From assembly GCA_965226095.1 (NCBI GenBank), contig OZ245336.1:1178001-1242000 (forward strand): 64,000 nt of DNA. The letters are read 5' to 3'. The stretch is from JANQSP01 sp965226095 (GTDB lineage: Bacteria > Bdellovibrionota > Bdellovibrionia > Bdellovibrionales > UBA1609). Below, piece after piece: positions 1 to 7,710 of this stretch (the first letter of the stretch is position 1; each line of letters begins with the position of its first letter). Made by a program: the position numbers and the translations under genes. The notes under the pieces are model-generated. The model did no database searches, was not told the origin of the DNA, and worked only from the letters and a program-made list of their open reading frames with translations.

Positions 1-364
1 GGAGCCAGTTTAAAAACAAAGATTTCCAAAAAGAACTATCATCGTTTATATAAATGGGCGTGATACCTTTTTCACGTACAATTTCAAAACCTTTATCACC
101 TACATTAGCATCAATACGAAATTTTTTCCCATTGTGTAACTTTGCAGCCTCTTCCGTTAACTCTCCAGAAATAGTCTTTCGATTTTCATTGAATATTACA
201 CTATCTGCCTTTATTTCACCCTGCTCCAAGGCTTTTATAAATTTAGGGTAATTAAAATCTTTCACATAAGATTGACGATGCCGTCCGTAGAATTGAAAAA
301 AGATCAACCCAATCAATAAAAAAGAGATCCAAACTAAAAATACTTTTTTACTGGTTTTATTCAT
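1..364 (-). CDS. ftsH: FtsH ATP-dependent zinc metalloprotease, N-terminal part (runs off the window)
   Basis: The complement of CAT at 362-364 starts a reading frame open to the window edge (about 121 residues). It begins MNKTSKKVFLVWISF, giving one N-terminal membrane helix, followed by a soluble segment with FNYPKFIKALEQGEI and then RKTISGELTEE. That is the FtsH pattern: first membrane helix plus the periplasmic FtsH_ext domain, which starts by describing residues that read like Y-S-x-F-hydrophobic-x-x-hydrophobic-x-x-G. The AAA and zinc-protease domains lie outside the window. It follows tilS by only 7 bases on the same strand, and tilS-ftsH is a common bacterial gene order. FtsH degrades misfolded membrane proteins and short-lived regulators at the inner membrane. 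The identification rests on the N-terminal domain and context only. Confidence 0.8.
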   Translation of the reverse strand, partial: MNKTSKKVFLVWISFLLIGLIFFQFYGRHRQSYVKDFNYPKFIKALEQGEIKADSVIFNENRKTISGELTEEAAKLHNGKKFRIDANVGDKGFEIVREKGITPIYINDDSSFWKSLFLNWL

Positions 365-371
365 ACTGCTT

Positions 372-1436
372 TTACCCCTGTATTTGTTGCTTTTGCTTTT
401 TCAAGGAATGTCTTTCCTTTTTCTGAGGAGTTAACCATAAAGGAGTAACTTCCCAAACTTTTCCTAATAAAGAAAATGTGAACCTTTTTTGAGATCTGTC
501 AAGCTGTTTTATTAATTCCTCTATATGAAATACAGAATAATTTTTAAATTGTTGTTTGTGCATATAGCAAGCTAAAACCTCTTTTTTATCTTTATTTGAC
601 AGAGCCTGCAAGCTCTTTCTATTAACAACTCCATCAATAACCACTAAATTATATAGATATTCCACTCTACTTTGAGCTTCAACACTATTTTCCACTATCA
701 ACTCTATGGACTTGGCTAAAGTTTTTAAAGCCCCCGATCTTTTCTGTTCTAAATTCATTAGCCAATTGTTTCGGATCCAATTTCTAAAACTATACTCTGA
801 AGATTGATTACTTGGATCTTCACACCAAGAAAGATGTTTTTCATTAGCATAATCCAAAACCTGTTGACGAGTCACATTAATAAAAGGCCTAAGTAGTTTA
901 TCTTTTTTTAAAATCATTGAAGTCAAGCCTTGCCTACCTGTTCCTCTAATAAGACGAATGAGTCTTGTTTCCAATAAATCATTTGTAGTATGAGCCAATA
1001 CCAGATAATCAGAGGAACTTGTTTTCATACATTCTGAAAAAAAATAATAACGTCTCTGTCTCATATTTTCCTCTGAAGATTTAACACCAATATTCAATAT
1101 TTTACTATAAAATACGATTTTATGTTTCTCACAACACTGTTTCACCATACTAAGAGCCTGATCTTGAAACTTTTTTTGTTTTTTACTTTGAGAGCCATGA
1201 TGGACATGCACTACCGATAATTCAATATTTAAAATATTTTTAAGCTCTAAAAAAAGATAGAGCAAACAGATAGAATCCACACCACCGGACACAGCAATCA
1301 ACAATTTTTTATCTTTTATCTTTTTAGCTTTTAAACTATTTAAGACATGATGAAAAAGAGAGTGATTCATTTTTTGAACAGACATCTTATATTTCATAAC
1401 ACTGATTTTACAAAAATCTGAACCATTTTGCACCAT
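372..1436 (-). CDS. tilS: tRNA(Ile)-lysidine synthase TilS
   Basis: TilS converts C34 of the CAU-anticodon tRNA-Ile to lysidine so that it reads AUA. The PP-loop ATP-binding motif SGGVDS is visible near residue 50, followed by the VHVHHG segment and a later LLRPFINVTRQQVLDYA stretch typical of the N-terminal domain; WCEDPSNQS is also family-typical. At 354 residues it is shorter than the E. coli enzyme (about 430), so the C-terminal domain is reduced. The frame has Met at residues 1, 14, 18 and 23 and no clear Shine-Dalgarno at any, so the start is uncertain; residue 23 (MNHSLFHH) would fit usual family length better. It sits just upstream of ftsH. Identification is firm. Confidence 0.93.
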   Translation of the reverse strand: MVQNGSDFCKISVMKYKMSVQKMNHSLFHHVLNSLKAKKIKDKKLLIAVSGGVDSICLLYLFLELKNILNIELSVVHVHHGSQSKKQKKFQDQALSMVKQCCEKHKIVFYSKILNIGVKSSEENMRQRRYYFFSECMKTSSSDYLVLAHTTNDLLETRLIRLIRGTGRQGLTSMILKKDKLLRPFINVTRQQVLDYANEKHLSWCEDPSNQSSEYSFRNWIRNNWLMNLEQKRSGALKTLAKSIELIVENSVEAQSRVEYLYNLVVIDGVVNRKSLQALSNKDKKEVLACYMHKQQFKNYSVFHIEELIKQLDRSQKRFTFSLLGKVWEVTPLWLTPQKKERHSLKKQKQQIQG

Positions 1437-1595
1437 TTTATTTACAAGGATTTGTTGACAACATTATTTTTAATTGTTGCACTGAAATAAAGGGGTTGAT
1501 ATCCCGGCGAGAAATTCTAAATACACCCACTATTATATTGGCAGTTTTTATGTACCTCTATACTTTATCCAATTTAGAATACCAGAAACCAAAAA

Positions 1596-2336
1596 ATGAA
1601 CTTACGTCTGCCATCTGAGTTTAAATCCTATAAACCCAATATAACTTTCAATATTGACACTCCAAAATTTATTGTAAAAGTAGCCGAAACTCCAGAGGAG
1701 CTTTTAGGCGTATCCCATCTTCGTCATAATGTCTTTCAGAAAGAGTGGAGAGGAGTTGTTTTAGAGCCACAGATAAGTACTGATGAATTTGATATTTATG
1801 GAGAACAATTGATTGTTATCAGTAAGAACAATAATCAAGTAGTAGGTTTCTATCGTTTAACTTCTTCCATTTTTAATAGTAGCCCTCACTTTTGTAATTG
1901 AGAAGCCTTTGATATGCGTAACTTCATAAGAGAAAAAACAGGGAATGGAGTAGAGATGGAATGGGCTTGTCTACACAAGAACGTAAGAACTAGTCGCACT
2001 ATTCACTATCTATGGCTAGGCTTGGCAAAGTATTTTCGCCAAACACATTCTAATTATATGTTTGGACAAGTTCATATTCTAGATAGTAACCCTGAGGAAA
2101 TAGCTTGCATTTATAATACTTTTCTAAAAAATAAAATTGTTGATACAACATTGATAGTTCATCCAAAAAAAGAACATGCTGTTAAAAATTTCGACCAACT
2201 CCTCTTAAAGGAAAAGTCTAATCAGGAAAAACTGGAGAAATTATCCCGTTTATTTTTATGGTATCTAAAACTAGGAACCAGAGTGATTAAAAATGAGTCT
2301 ATAACTGAAAAATTGAAAACTTGCAAGGCCTCCTGA
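1596..2336 (+). pseudogene. GNAT-type N-acyltransferase interrupted by an in-frame TGA
   Basis: Two open segments in the same frame, 1596-1901 and 1914-2336, are separated only by a TGA codon at 1899-1901. Joined, they resemble the acyl-homoserine-lactone-synthase/OlsB-like GNAT family: an N-terminal part with VAETPEELLGVSHLRHNVF and VVGFYRLTSS, then FDMRNFIRE, VEMEWACLHKNVR, and LWLGLAKYF. Such proteins transfer an acyl group from acyl-ACP or acyl-CoA to an amine. The TGA falls between the YRL strand and the FDMRNF segment, inside the expected fold, so either half alone should be inactive. Other genes here use TGG for Trp, so there is no sign of a general TGA reassignment. The C-terminal codons run into a palindrome (2320-2348). 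Readthrough or a sequencing error cannot be excluded. Confidence 0.7.
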
Positions 2337-2348
2337 GGGCCTTGCAAG
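2320..2348. repeat. Palindrome with 11-bp arms at the acyltransferase stop
   Basis: CTTGCAAGGCC, a 7-base centre and GGCCTTGCAAG form a perfect hairpin that contains the stop codon of the upstream acyltransferase. There is no T-tract right after it, so it is not a classic intrinsic terminator. Similar extragenic hairpins occur at 2385-2411, 22125-22169, 22557-22596 and 63549-63575. Confidence 0.7.
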
Positions 2349-2384
2349 GAGAGGCAGGATTTCCTGACTTTATTCGTTCGCATC

Positions 2385-2411
2385 CTGAAAAGCCCCACAG
2401 CGGCTTTTCAG
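2385..2411. repeat. Palindrome with 10-bp arms
   Basis: CTGAAAAGCC, a 7-base loop and GGCTTTTCAG. It lies between the broken acyltransferase and the tRNA-linked element. No ORF or T-tract explains it. Confidence 0.6.
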
Positions 2412-2425
2412 TTTACCTATACTCT

Positions 2426-2538
2426 CTGCGTAGGCTCCCCTCTCTCACTCAAAAAATCGTCCAGATTTTCTGCCTTGTATTGAATACTCCCGCTGATCAT
2501 ATTCAACACAAGTCGTTCGTTCCCTTCAAATCCTGCCC
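2426..2538 (-). ncRNA. tRNA-linked structured element, copy B (downstream of tRNA-fMet)
   Basis: Read in the tRNA direction (minus strand), it starts right after the tRNA-fMet terminator and ends with GAGCCTACGCAG. Its order of parts matches copy A at 63759-63868: an inverted copy of the upstream tRNA's T-arm (2525-2538 against 2590-2603, 14 bp), a long hairpin (arms 2474-2486 and 2500-2512, 13 bp with one G-U), a second short hairpin with loop TGGAC, then a near-identical 3' block with GAGAGAGG. The long-hairpin loop is similar in both copies while the stem differs but still pairs, which points to selection on RNA or single-stranded DNA structure. Whether it is transcribed, and from which strand, is unknown; the neighbouring terminator is symmetric. 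No known family was recognised. Confidence 0.55.
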
Positions 2539-2541
2539 TAG

Positions 2542-2580
2542 TAAAAAATAAAAAAGACCTGAGGTCTTTTTTATTTTTTA
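2542..2580. terminator. Symmetric bidirectional terminator after tRNA-fMet
   Basis: Perfect inverted repeat with 18-bp arms around a central TGA: the GACC/GGTC core is flanked by A-runs on one side and T-runs on the other. It sits immediately 3' of tRNA-fMet on the minus strand and could stop transcription from either direction. Confidence 0.85.
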
Positions 2581-2657
<77 letters not shown>

Positions 2658-2698
2658 ATAATCATGGTAAAATCATCAAAATCAGGTATTATAGTCAA

Positions 2699-4786
2699 GT
2701 GAATTTAAAAAAATTAATTTTTATTTTTTTTATAACTCCCTTTGCACTGCTTCAAACTGCATCAATAGCAGAAACTTTAAAGCTTTCCAATGCTAAATTA
2801 ATCAGTCCTTTTCAGTCTTTACCTCTATTACAAACAAATACAATAAAAGTCCCTATTGGAATCTATATTCATCTGAAAGAAGGATGGCATAGTTATTGGA
2901 AACAACCTGGAGAAAGTGGAAAAGCCCTAACAGTAAAATGGATTTTACCTAAAGGCGCAACAATAGATCCTCTTAGCTGGCCTTTTCCAGAAAGATTTAC
3001 TGCTGGCTCTGTTCCGATATTTACAGAAAACTCTAACAAACCTCAACTAAATAAATCTCTTATTAGTTTTGGTTATAAACAACCATTCCTCTTGTATACA
3101 ACTTTATACTTACCAAATAAATATATCAAAATAACAACACAAAAAAATCAAGCCATTAAAATTTCTGCTGAGGTCGATTGGCTGATATGTAAAGAACTAT
3201 GTATTCCGTTCAACCAAAATATCCATCTCTCTTTACCAATCAATAAAGAAATAAAAAAAAATATTTATTGGGCAAAAGTATTTAATGAAACTCAGAAAAA
3301 AATACCAAAGCCAATGAATAAAACTTTCTCCATGAAATTAAAAAATACTTATTGGCAAACTGATGTAGAAACTCCATCACCTGGCCAATTATTGGATATT
3401 TTCCCCCTGTCACTAAATATGTTTTCCGCTCAAACTCCTGAGATTTTATCCACAAACTCAAAACAACATAGCTTTAAAATAAAAAAAACCAAAACAAACA
3501 CAAGAAAACAAACAAAAGCAGTGCTTGTTTTTAAAGAGAAAAATCGCTCTACTGGTAAGGTCACAAAAACAGCCCATATATTCACTTTTAAAAAATATAA
3601 AAAAAATATTCTTTGGTTTTTATTACTGGCATTTCTAGGAGGTTTTATTTTAAATTTCATGCCCTGTGTTTTACCTATTGTATTCTTAAAGTTTTCCCAT
3701 ACCTTGGAACAAATTGAAAAACAGTCAATGGCTGTTATTTTATCCAATATTTTTTATAGCTTAGGGGTCATTTCATCTTTTCTTGCCCTGGCTTTTCTAC
3801 TGATTGGCTTAAAAACTACTGGGGAATCCATAGGTTGGGGCTTTCAAATGCAATCCCCTTATTTCCTGATCGGCATCACACTTCTTTTTGTTTTAATCAG
3901 TCTTAACTTTATGGGATGGTTCTCTATTACTATCCCCTCTTTTGCTTCTTTTCATAGAGGAACAGAATACTTCAAAAATTTTTTAACAGGGGTTTTATCC
4001 ACTACAGCAGCTTCTCCATGTACAGTGCCTTTTATGGGTGCTGCCATTGGCTATGCTGTGAGTGGAAACACTGTGGATATTGTCCTTATTTTCTCTTTTT
4101 TAGGCCTGGGAATGTCTTCCCCCTATCTATTACTATCTGTTTTCCCACAATGGATCCACTATGCCCCTCGTCCAGGAGCATGGAGTGAAAAACTAAAACA
4201 TTTTATGGCTTTCCCCATGCTAGCCACTTCCGCCTGGCTCATTCACCTGTTGAACCGTCAGGAACCAGACATTCTCTTACCATTACTTCTAAGCCTTTTA
4301 CTATTGGCTTTTAGCTTTTATCTGATGAAAACCACAAAAAAATATTTAAAATGGATAGCTAAAATACTAGTCATTATAGCCAGCTTAGGAGCATTCTCAA
4401 GTTATTATTTATATCAGAAAACAGATCCAAAAATGCAAATTGAATGGCAAACTTTTTCCAAGACAAAGTTAAATCAACTTCGCTCACAAGGAAAACCTAT
4501 ATTTATTAATTTTACTGCAGATTGGTGCCTAACCTGTAAATGGAATGAACAAGTTGCTTTTAAAAATAAAAAAGTCATCCAATTATTTAAAGATAAAAAA
4601 ATCCATGCTCTTAAAGGAGATTGGACTCATAAAAATCAGGAAATCACTAATATTTTGGATTCCTATGCCCGCTCCGGCATTCCATTTTATCTATATTTTC
4701 CGGAAGGGATGAGTTCTACCAGTGTCATTGTGCCTGAATGGCTGACACCCGGTATTCTTATACAACAAATCAAAAAGAATAAATGA
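2699..4786 (+). CDS. DsbD-family thiol:disulfide reductase
   Basis: This inner-membrane protein passes electrons from cytoplasmic thioredoxin to periplasmic thiol partners. From the GTG at 2699 the protein (695 residues) has a clean signal peptide; the frame is open further upstream but would overlap tRNA-fMet. Domain order: N-terminal periplasmic domain with a Cys pair in WLICKELCIP (about 164/168); a multi-helix membrane domain with conserved Cys in FMPCVLPIV (about 323) and ASPCTVPFMG (about 441); and a C-terminal thioredoxin-like domain with DWCLTC (about 610/613). All redox Cys are present. The N-terminal domain looks more like the ScsB-type family than E. coli DsbD, so the client may be a metal-tolerance or cytochrome-maturation protein. 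Its stop overlaps the Fur box of the next gene. Confidence 0.9.
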   Translation: MNLKKLIFIFFITPFALLQTASIAETLKLSNAKLISPFQSLPLLQTNTIKVPIGIYIHLKEGWHSYWKQPGESGKALTVKWILPKGATIDPLSWPFPERFTAGSVPIFTENSNKPQLNKSLISFGYKQPFLLYTTLYLPNKYIKITTQKNQAIKISAEVDWLICKELCIPFNQNIHLSLPINKEIKKNIYWAKVFNETQKKIPKPMNKTFSMKLKNTYWQTDVETPSPGQLLDIFPLSLNMFSAQTPEILSTNSKQHSFKIKKTKTNTRKQTKAVLVFKEKNRSTGKVTKTAHIFTFKKYKKNILWFLLLAFLGGFILNFMPCVLPIVFLKFSHTLEQIEKQSMAVILSNIFYSLGVISSFLALAFLLIGLKTTGESIGWGFQMQSPYFLIGITLLFVLISLNFMGWFSITIPSFASFHRGTEYFKNFLTGVLSTTAASPCTVPFMGAAIGYAVSGNTVDIVLIFSFLGLGMSSPYLLLSVFPQWIHYAPRPGAWSEKLKHFMAFPMLATSAWLIHLLNRQEPDILLPLLLSLLLLAFSFYLMKTTKKYLKWIAKILVIIASLGAFSSYYLYQKTDPKMQIEWQTFSKTKLNQLRSQGKPIFINFTADWCLTCKWNEQVAFKNKKVIQLFKDKKIHALKGDWTHKNQEITNILDSYARSGIPFYLYFPEGMSSTSVIVPEWLTPGILIQQIKKNK

Positions 4787-4803
4787 AAATGATTGTCATT
4801 TCT
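4785..4803 (+). promoter_or_regulatory. Fur box upstream of fur
   Basis: GAAAATGATTGTCATTTCT matches 13 of 19 positions of the classical GATAATGATAATCATTATC box by eye. It starts inside the dsbD stop codon and ends just before the fur -35, so the simplest reading is autoregulation of fur. Confidence 0.75.
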
Positions 4804-4805
4804 AT

Positions 4806-4835
4806 TTGACAACCATCGCTACAAATTCTTATAGA
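4806..4835 (+). promoter_or_regulatory. Sigma-70 promoter of fur
   Basis: TTGACA at 4806-4811 and TATAGA at 4830-4835 with an 18-base spacer (TTATAG with 17 is the alternative). The Fur box abuts the -35 on its upstream side. The fur start codon follows at 4843, so the 5' leader would be very short. Confidence 0.6.
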
Positions 4836-4842
4836 AAGATAT

Positions 4843-5355
4843 ATGGAAATACCTACTTTACCAACTGGTCACGCAAAAGATGAACTTATTCAACCAAGAG
4901 CTAAACTCACAGAAGATAATTTAAAATCCATGTTGAGAAGTATGAACTTAAAAGTGACTCATCAAAGAATATCTATTTTAAAAGCCTTAAACAAAGGACC
5001 AAAAAGCCATGTTACTGCTAAAGATGTTTTCGAAAAAGTACGACAGGAATACCCTAATATCGGTTTTGCCACTGTTTATCGTTTTTTAAAACAAACCTCC
5101 CGCTTTGGTATCACATCTGAATTACGACTTGGTCATGCACCAACCAGATATGAATTAAAAATCAGAGAACATCATCATCACATTGTTTGCATAAAATGCG
5201 GGAAAATTGTAGAATTCCAAAACAACACCATTGAAAAACAAATTAAAAAAATTAGTACCGATCACAACTTCACAATTGAACATCATATCTTTGAACTCTA
5301 TGGTCGATGTAGCCGATCTTCCTGCAAAAATACTTCATCAGAAGAGAAGAAATAA
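4843..5355 (+). CDS. fur: Ferric uptake regulator Fur
   Basis: Fur binds Fe(II) and represses iron-acquisition genes. The 170-residue protein shows the winged-helix part (VTHQRISILKAL, then FATVYRFLKQ as recognition region), the metal and dimer segment REHHHHIVCIKCGKIVEF, and a C-terminal Cys pair in CSRSSC. EHHIFELYGRC matches the family's end. An N-terminal extension of about 30 residues precedes the DNA-binding domain. The Fur box in front of it supports Fur rather than Zur or PerR, although those share the fold. It is transcribed away from dsbD's end and probably as a single gene; the ankyrin gene downstream is convergent. Confidence 0.92.
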   Translation: MEIPTLPTGHAKDELIQPRAKLTEDNLKSMLRSMNLKVTHQRISILKALNKGPKSHVTAKDVFEKVRQEYPNIGFATVYRFLKQTSRFGITSELRLGHAPTRYELKIREHHHHIVCIKCGKIVEFQNNTIEKQIKKISTDHNFTIEHHIFELYGRCSRSSCKNTSSEEKK

Positions 5356-5366
5356 ACATTTACAAA

Positions 5367-6476
5367 TTAAGTACCAATAAAACTGGAGCTACATTTTCTT
5401 TTTCTGGATCGTTTTTGTTGTTGTCCTTGTCGCCTCTGTGTTGTTTTCTTTTTTGAATCTTTAGCACCATTTTTCTCAGCACTTTTATTCATAAGAAACT
5501 GTGTTATCTCAAGACCATTTGTAACTCCTGTATCAAGTGCCCTTAAAGCACCCTGTATTTTTGCCAAATACAAAGGAGTTCTACCCTCATTGTCTTTCGC
5601 ATGAACATCAGCACCATTATCAACAAGAAAATTTACCAGTTTTATTCCACCATATCTTGCTGCTACATGCAAAGCAGTTAACCCATATTCATTTGTAGTA
5701 TGAATATCGACACCATTATCAAACAGAAACTTAGCCACTCTGATACTATCATATTTTGCTGCAAAATGTAGAAAAGTGCTACCTCTACTGTTTCTAAAAC
5801 GAATATCAAAATCTCTATTCATAAAAAACTCTACCGCTGCAACATTATCGTTTATAACTGCAATATGAACAAGGCTCATACCTTTATTAGTATGAACATC
5901 AGCATCAGCTCCTTTGTCGATAAGCAATCTGATCATTCTTAAACTTCCCTGTCTTGCTACTGCTTCATGTAGAGGGGTCGCTCCATTATTGTTCTTGGCA
6001 TGAATATCAGCTCCTCTGCCAATCAGAACCTTTGCCTCTTTAAAGTTGCCATACTTCACTGCCACATGCAGGGGAGTTGCTCCACTATTGTCTTTCGCAT
6101 GAGCATCAGCACCATTATTAATAAGAACCTCTGTTAACTCATAATCACCAAACATTGCCATCCAATGCAGAAGAGTTTGACCTTTCATCGTTCTCATATT
6201 AATATTTGCACCCTTATTGATAAGAGTTTCTATCTCTTGAACACTACCAGATTCTAATACCAAATTCAGAAGAGCTAAATTATTACTATGTTTAGTTTTA
6301 ACACCAAATTTTTTATTAATAAAAAGTTCTCTAATATAATTAAAGTCAATTATCTTAGCTATTTTATTACGTGTTCTCTTATTGTGATCACGTGTAGTCT
6401 CTTTTGAAAGTACAGCAAAAGCAGATAGATACAGAAAATATTGTAAAAAAAGAATAATAAAGAATTTAAAAGCCAT
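5367..6476 (-). CDS. Secreted ankyrin-repeat protein
   Basis: The 369-residue protein begins with a hydrophobic signal segment (FFIILFLQYFLYLSAFAVLS), followed from about residue 65 by eight or so 33-residue ankyrin repeats with the usual GATPLHVAVKYGN and LIDKGAD consensus. It ends in a very basic tail (KKKTTQRRQGQQQKRSRKRK). Ankyrin repeats bind other proteins; the substrate cannot be read from sequence. The signal peptide places it outside the cytoplasm, which together with Sel1 and Fic proteins in this window fits a host- or prey-interaction role (inference). The basic tail is unusual and might bind nucleic acid or acidic surfaces. Transcribed convergently with fur. Confidence 0.85.
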   Translation of the reverse strand: MAFKFFIILFLQYFLYLSAFAVLSKETTRDHNKRTRNKIAKIIDFNYIRELFINKKFGVKTKHSNNLALLNLVLESGSVQEIETLINKGANINMRTMKGQTLLHWMAMFGDYELTEVLINNGADAHAKDNSGATPLHVAVKYGNFKEAKVLIGRGADIHAKNNNGATPLHEAVARQGSLRMIRLLIDKGADADVHTNKGMSLVHIAVINDNVAAVEFFMNRDFDIRFRNSRGSTFLHFAAKYDSIRVAKFLFDNGVDIHTTNEYGLTALHVAARYGGIKLVNFLVDNGADVHAKDNEGRTPLYLAKIQGALRALDTGVTNGLEITQFLMNKSAEKNGAKDSKKKTTQRRQGQQQKRSRKRKCSSSFIGT

Positions 6477-6685
6477 TTTCCTGATGCAATTATATTTGAA
6501 TAAAATTTAAAACATTTTACTCTAAAAACATAATTTTTTATTTATTTTTTACACTTTCTATTCATTTGTTTTTTTTATATGAAAATCTTATACACTAAGT
6601 GTGTATTTTTTTCAAAACAATTTATAAGAATAATTTTTTAGAAAAGCTCATTGGGTAAATCGGATTACAAGCATGTATTTCAAAA

Positions 6686-7276
6686 CTAATAAGCCCATAA
6701 AGAATAAAATAAAGACTTAAAAGTCTCTATTACATAACTTTCAAAGGAAATATACGATAATTGAGGAGCCACTGCAGCTAAATATATTTCATAATCATAC
6801 GGAAAAAAAGCTTTAAACACTTTGTTGGCTCTATAGATATGCACATAAGAAGTAATAAGAATCAGATTCTTGCAACCAAGTTGAGTAACCAGTTTTTTCG
6901 TCTCTTTGGCATTTCCATAAGTGGTTGTTGATTTTTTCTCCAAAATCACATCTTTTTGATTTAACTCTCCATAAAACGGCCACCATGGAAAAATTTCTCT
7001 AAGAGTGGCTCTATCATGTACACCTGAAATAATCAATTTACGAATAGATTTACGGGAAAGTAGATCAAAACCCTCTCGTACACGACCTGTACCACCTGTC
7101 AAGACAACTGCACAATCTGCCTTATAGTTTTCATCCCAGGCAGTGATTTTACCGGAAGATACTTTTCTAAACTCTAATAAAAATATAAAAACACTACTGA
7201 AAATCAATAAAAAACAAAGTGTTATGATCATTAACCATTTAAAACGCAAATAAACAAGAGTCTGTTTTTTATTCAT
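6686..7276 (-). CDS. DUF218 (YdcF/ElyC-like) membrane-anchored protein
   Basis: One N-terminal membrane helix (LMIITLCFLLIFSSVFIFLL) is followed by a DUF218 domain: CAVVLTGGTGRVREGFDLL near residue 55, LIISGVHDRATL, then EKKSTTTYGNAKET, and LILITSYVHIYRA. DUF218 proteins such as ElyC act in envelope polysaccharide or peptidoglycan-precursor metabolism, but the exact reaction is not established for most members. Length 196 residues is normal. It runs just ahead of ridA's end (10-base gap) on the same strand, so the genes from pilR through this one may be cotranscribed leftwards. Confidence 0.85.
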   Translation of the reverse strand: MNKKQTLVYLRFKWLMIITLCFLLIFSSVFIFLLEFRKVSSGKITAWDENYKADCAVVLTGGTGRVREGFDLLSRKSIRKLIISGVHDRATLREIFPWWPFYGELNQKDVILEKKSTTTYGNAKETKKLVTQLGCKNLILITSYVHIYRANKVFKAFFPYDYEIYLAAVAPQLSYISFESYVIETFKSLFYSLWAY

Positions 7277-7285
7277 AACAAATTG

Positions 7286-7696
7286 TTATCCGGCAACTAT
7301 TACTTCTATTTCCACTTTGGCATTTTTAGGGAGAGTTTTTACAGCAACACAGGAACGAGCCGGAAAAGGTTTTTTAAAATAGGAACTATATACTTTATTC
7401 ACACTCTCAAAATCCTGCATATCCTGCAAAAAAACTGTTGTCTTTACAACACGACTAAAATCCCTACCAGTGGCCTGTAAAACAGCCTGAATATTTTTAA
7501 ATACTTGTTCAGTCTGAATTGTTATATCCTCTGAAACCAACTCTTGTGTCTTTAAGTCAATGGGAATTTGACCGGATATAAAGATAAGATCACTCCCACC
7601 AACACTAATTGCCTGAGAATAAGGCCCTATTGGCTTAGGAGCCAACTCAGTAAATATCTCTTTTACAGGACTTGATATTATCGCTTTTTTTATCAT
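7286..7696 (-). CDS. ridA: RidA family enamine/imine deaminase
   Basis: The 136-residue protein carries PKPIGPYSQAISVG, FISGQIPID, VFKNIQAVLQA and the C-terminal RSCVAVKTLPKNAKVEIE, with the Arg that anchors substrate carboxylates in RidA enzymes. RidA hydrolyses reactive 2-aminoacrylate-type enamines released by PLP enzymes in the cytoplasm. An N-terminal extension of about ten residues precedes the family start, so a later start is possible. It lies between pilR and the DUF218 gene on the same strand. Confidence 0.9.
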   Translation of the reverse strand: MIKKAIISSPVKEIFTELAPKPIGPYSQAISVGGSDLIFISGQIPIDLKTQELVSEDITIQTEQVFKNIQAVLQATGRDFSRVVKTTVFLQDMQDFESVNKVYSSYFKKPFPARSCVAVKTLPKNAKVEIEVIVAG

Positions 7697-7710
7697 AATA
7701 AACTTCTCTT

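Noticed and set aside
54..251. 65-residue ORF on the plus strand at the left edge
   Set aside because: It is antisense to the ftsH N-terminal frame, which has a clear family signature.
1899..1901. TGA as Trp or selenocysteine codon
   Set aside because: Other genes use TGG for Trp and TGA as stop; no SECIS-like hairpin directly follows and the family has no Sec or Trp at this point that I can name.
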